NCBI GenBank assembly: GCA_023412665.1
Contig: JAEZCA010000025.1
Span: 1 to 64,000 of the forward strand
Reading direction: 5' to 3'
DNA: 64,000 nt
From: Bacillota bacterium
Lineage (GTDB): Bacteria; Bacillota; Clostridia; Acetivibrionales; DTU013
Shown here: positions 63,869 to 64,000 of the stretch, one piece after another
Position numbering within the stretch: position 1 is the first letter of the stretch
Layout: every line of letters starts with the position of its first letter
Notes under the pieces: generated by a model
Seen by the model: the letters and a program-made list of their open reading frames with translations, nothing else
Database searches by the model: none
What the model was told of the DNA's origin: nothing
Made by a program: the position numbers and the translations under genes

Positions 63869-64000
63869 AAAACCATCACCTGGTCCAAATAGGACGATTC
63901 ATTCTCCTCGTAACGGCGACAGAATCGTTCCATGTTTTGGTATGATTTTACCATAGGGCTAAAAATTTGTATAGAGTTGGAGAAAATCATCCGTCTCGTC

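Overview
The window reads as a chromosome segment of a low-to-moderate GC, endospore-forming member of the Clostridia. The support is a complete tricistronic ger(A/B/C)-type germinant receptor operon, a Spo0A-family protein, a tyrosine T-box leader, a class I two-subunit fumarase, many AGGAGG-type ribosome binding sites and frequent TTG/GTG starts. The genus cannot be named from sequence alone. Most of the window is ordinary housekeeping DNA. Positions 1-4400 and a few scattered loci are decayed or accessory.

Layout. 1-4400: a frameshifted stalk-domain secreted protein, a wrecked RHS/YD-repeat polymorphic toxin with a possible immunity gene, a second RHS scrap, and an IS66 remnant abutting an IS256 remnant. 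4450-7570: tRNA-Lys, a DUF1858 protein, fumarase alpha/beta, a UspA-like protein and HU. 7600-12900: shikimate-pathway genes aroA, aroC and aroK followed by an overlapping, divergent Spo0A-like regulator, with an rRNA methyltransferase upstream. 13000-20600: DUF1189 membrane protein, FAD/Rieske oxidoreductase, a tandem PII-like protein with a DUF1538 transporter, a ferredoxin-type protein, a ZIP metal transporter and Fur. 20600-31540: acetyltransferases, methyltransferases, a TadG-like protein, MscL with a zinc-ribbon tail, a WYL regulator, a Cof-type phosphatase, tyrS with its T-box, YjbQ and pncB. 31790-36020: the germination operon, with a fourth small membrane ORF overlapping gerC. 36200-41250: a heterodimeric ABC exporter, preceded by a self-contained 46-codon gene with hexapeptide repeats, and an L,D-transpeptidase. 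41500-46200: a large secreted GHL10-amidase fusion, a nucleoside phosphorylase and a YaiI/YqxD protein. 46270-51200: two TetR-controlled modules, one an ABC-2 exporter and one a pair of flavoproteins, each with a readable promoter and palindrome. 51280-55200: a double GNAT protein, ArsC/Spx-like protein, HAD phosphatase, several small membrane or unknown genes and an XRE regulator. 55440-60300: DUF342, triple-GAF-like and paired PH-domain proteins in one direction. 60350-63870: a J-domain protein, an MFS transporter split by one in-frame TGA, and a GNAT-beta-lactamase fusion.

Candidates for something undescribed, in my order: (i) the 46-codon repeat peptide gene at 39922-40062, which has its own promoter, paired direct repeats, strong RBS and terminator and lies just upstream of a heterodimeric ABC exporter; (ii) a roughly 32-bp sequence repeated upstream of three unrelated genes (21096, 30968, 41615); (iii) the Spo0A paralog fused by gene overlap to the shikimate operon; (iv) the tandem PII/DUF1538 pair. 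I see no CRISPR array, prophage or recognisable defence island. Function statements rest on family recognition by eye; no database search was possible.
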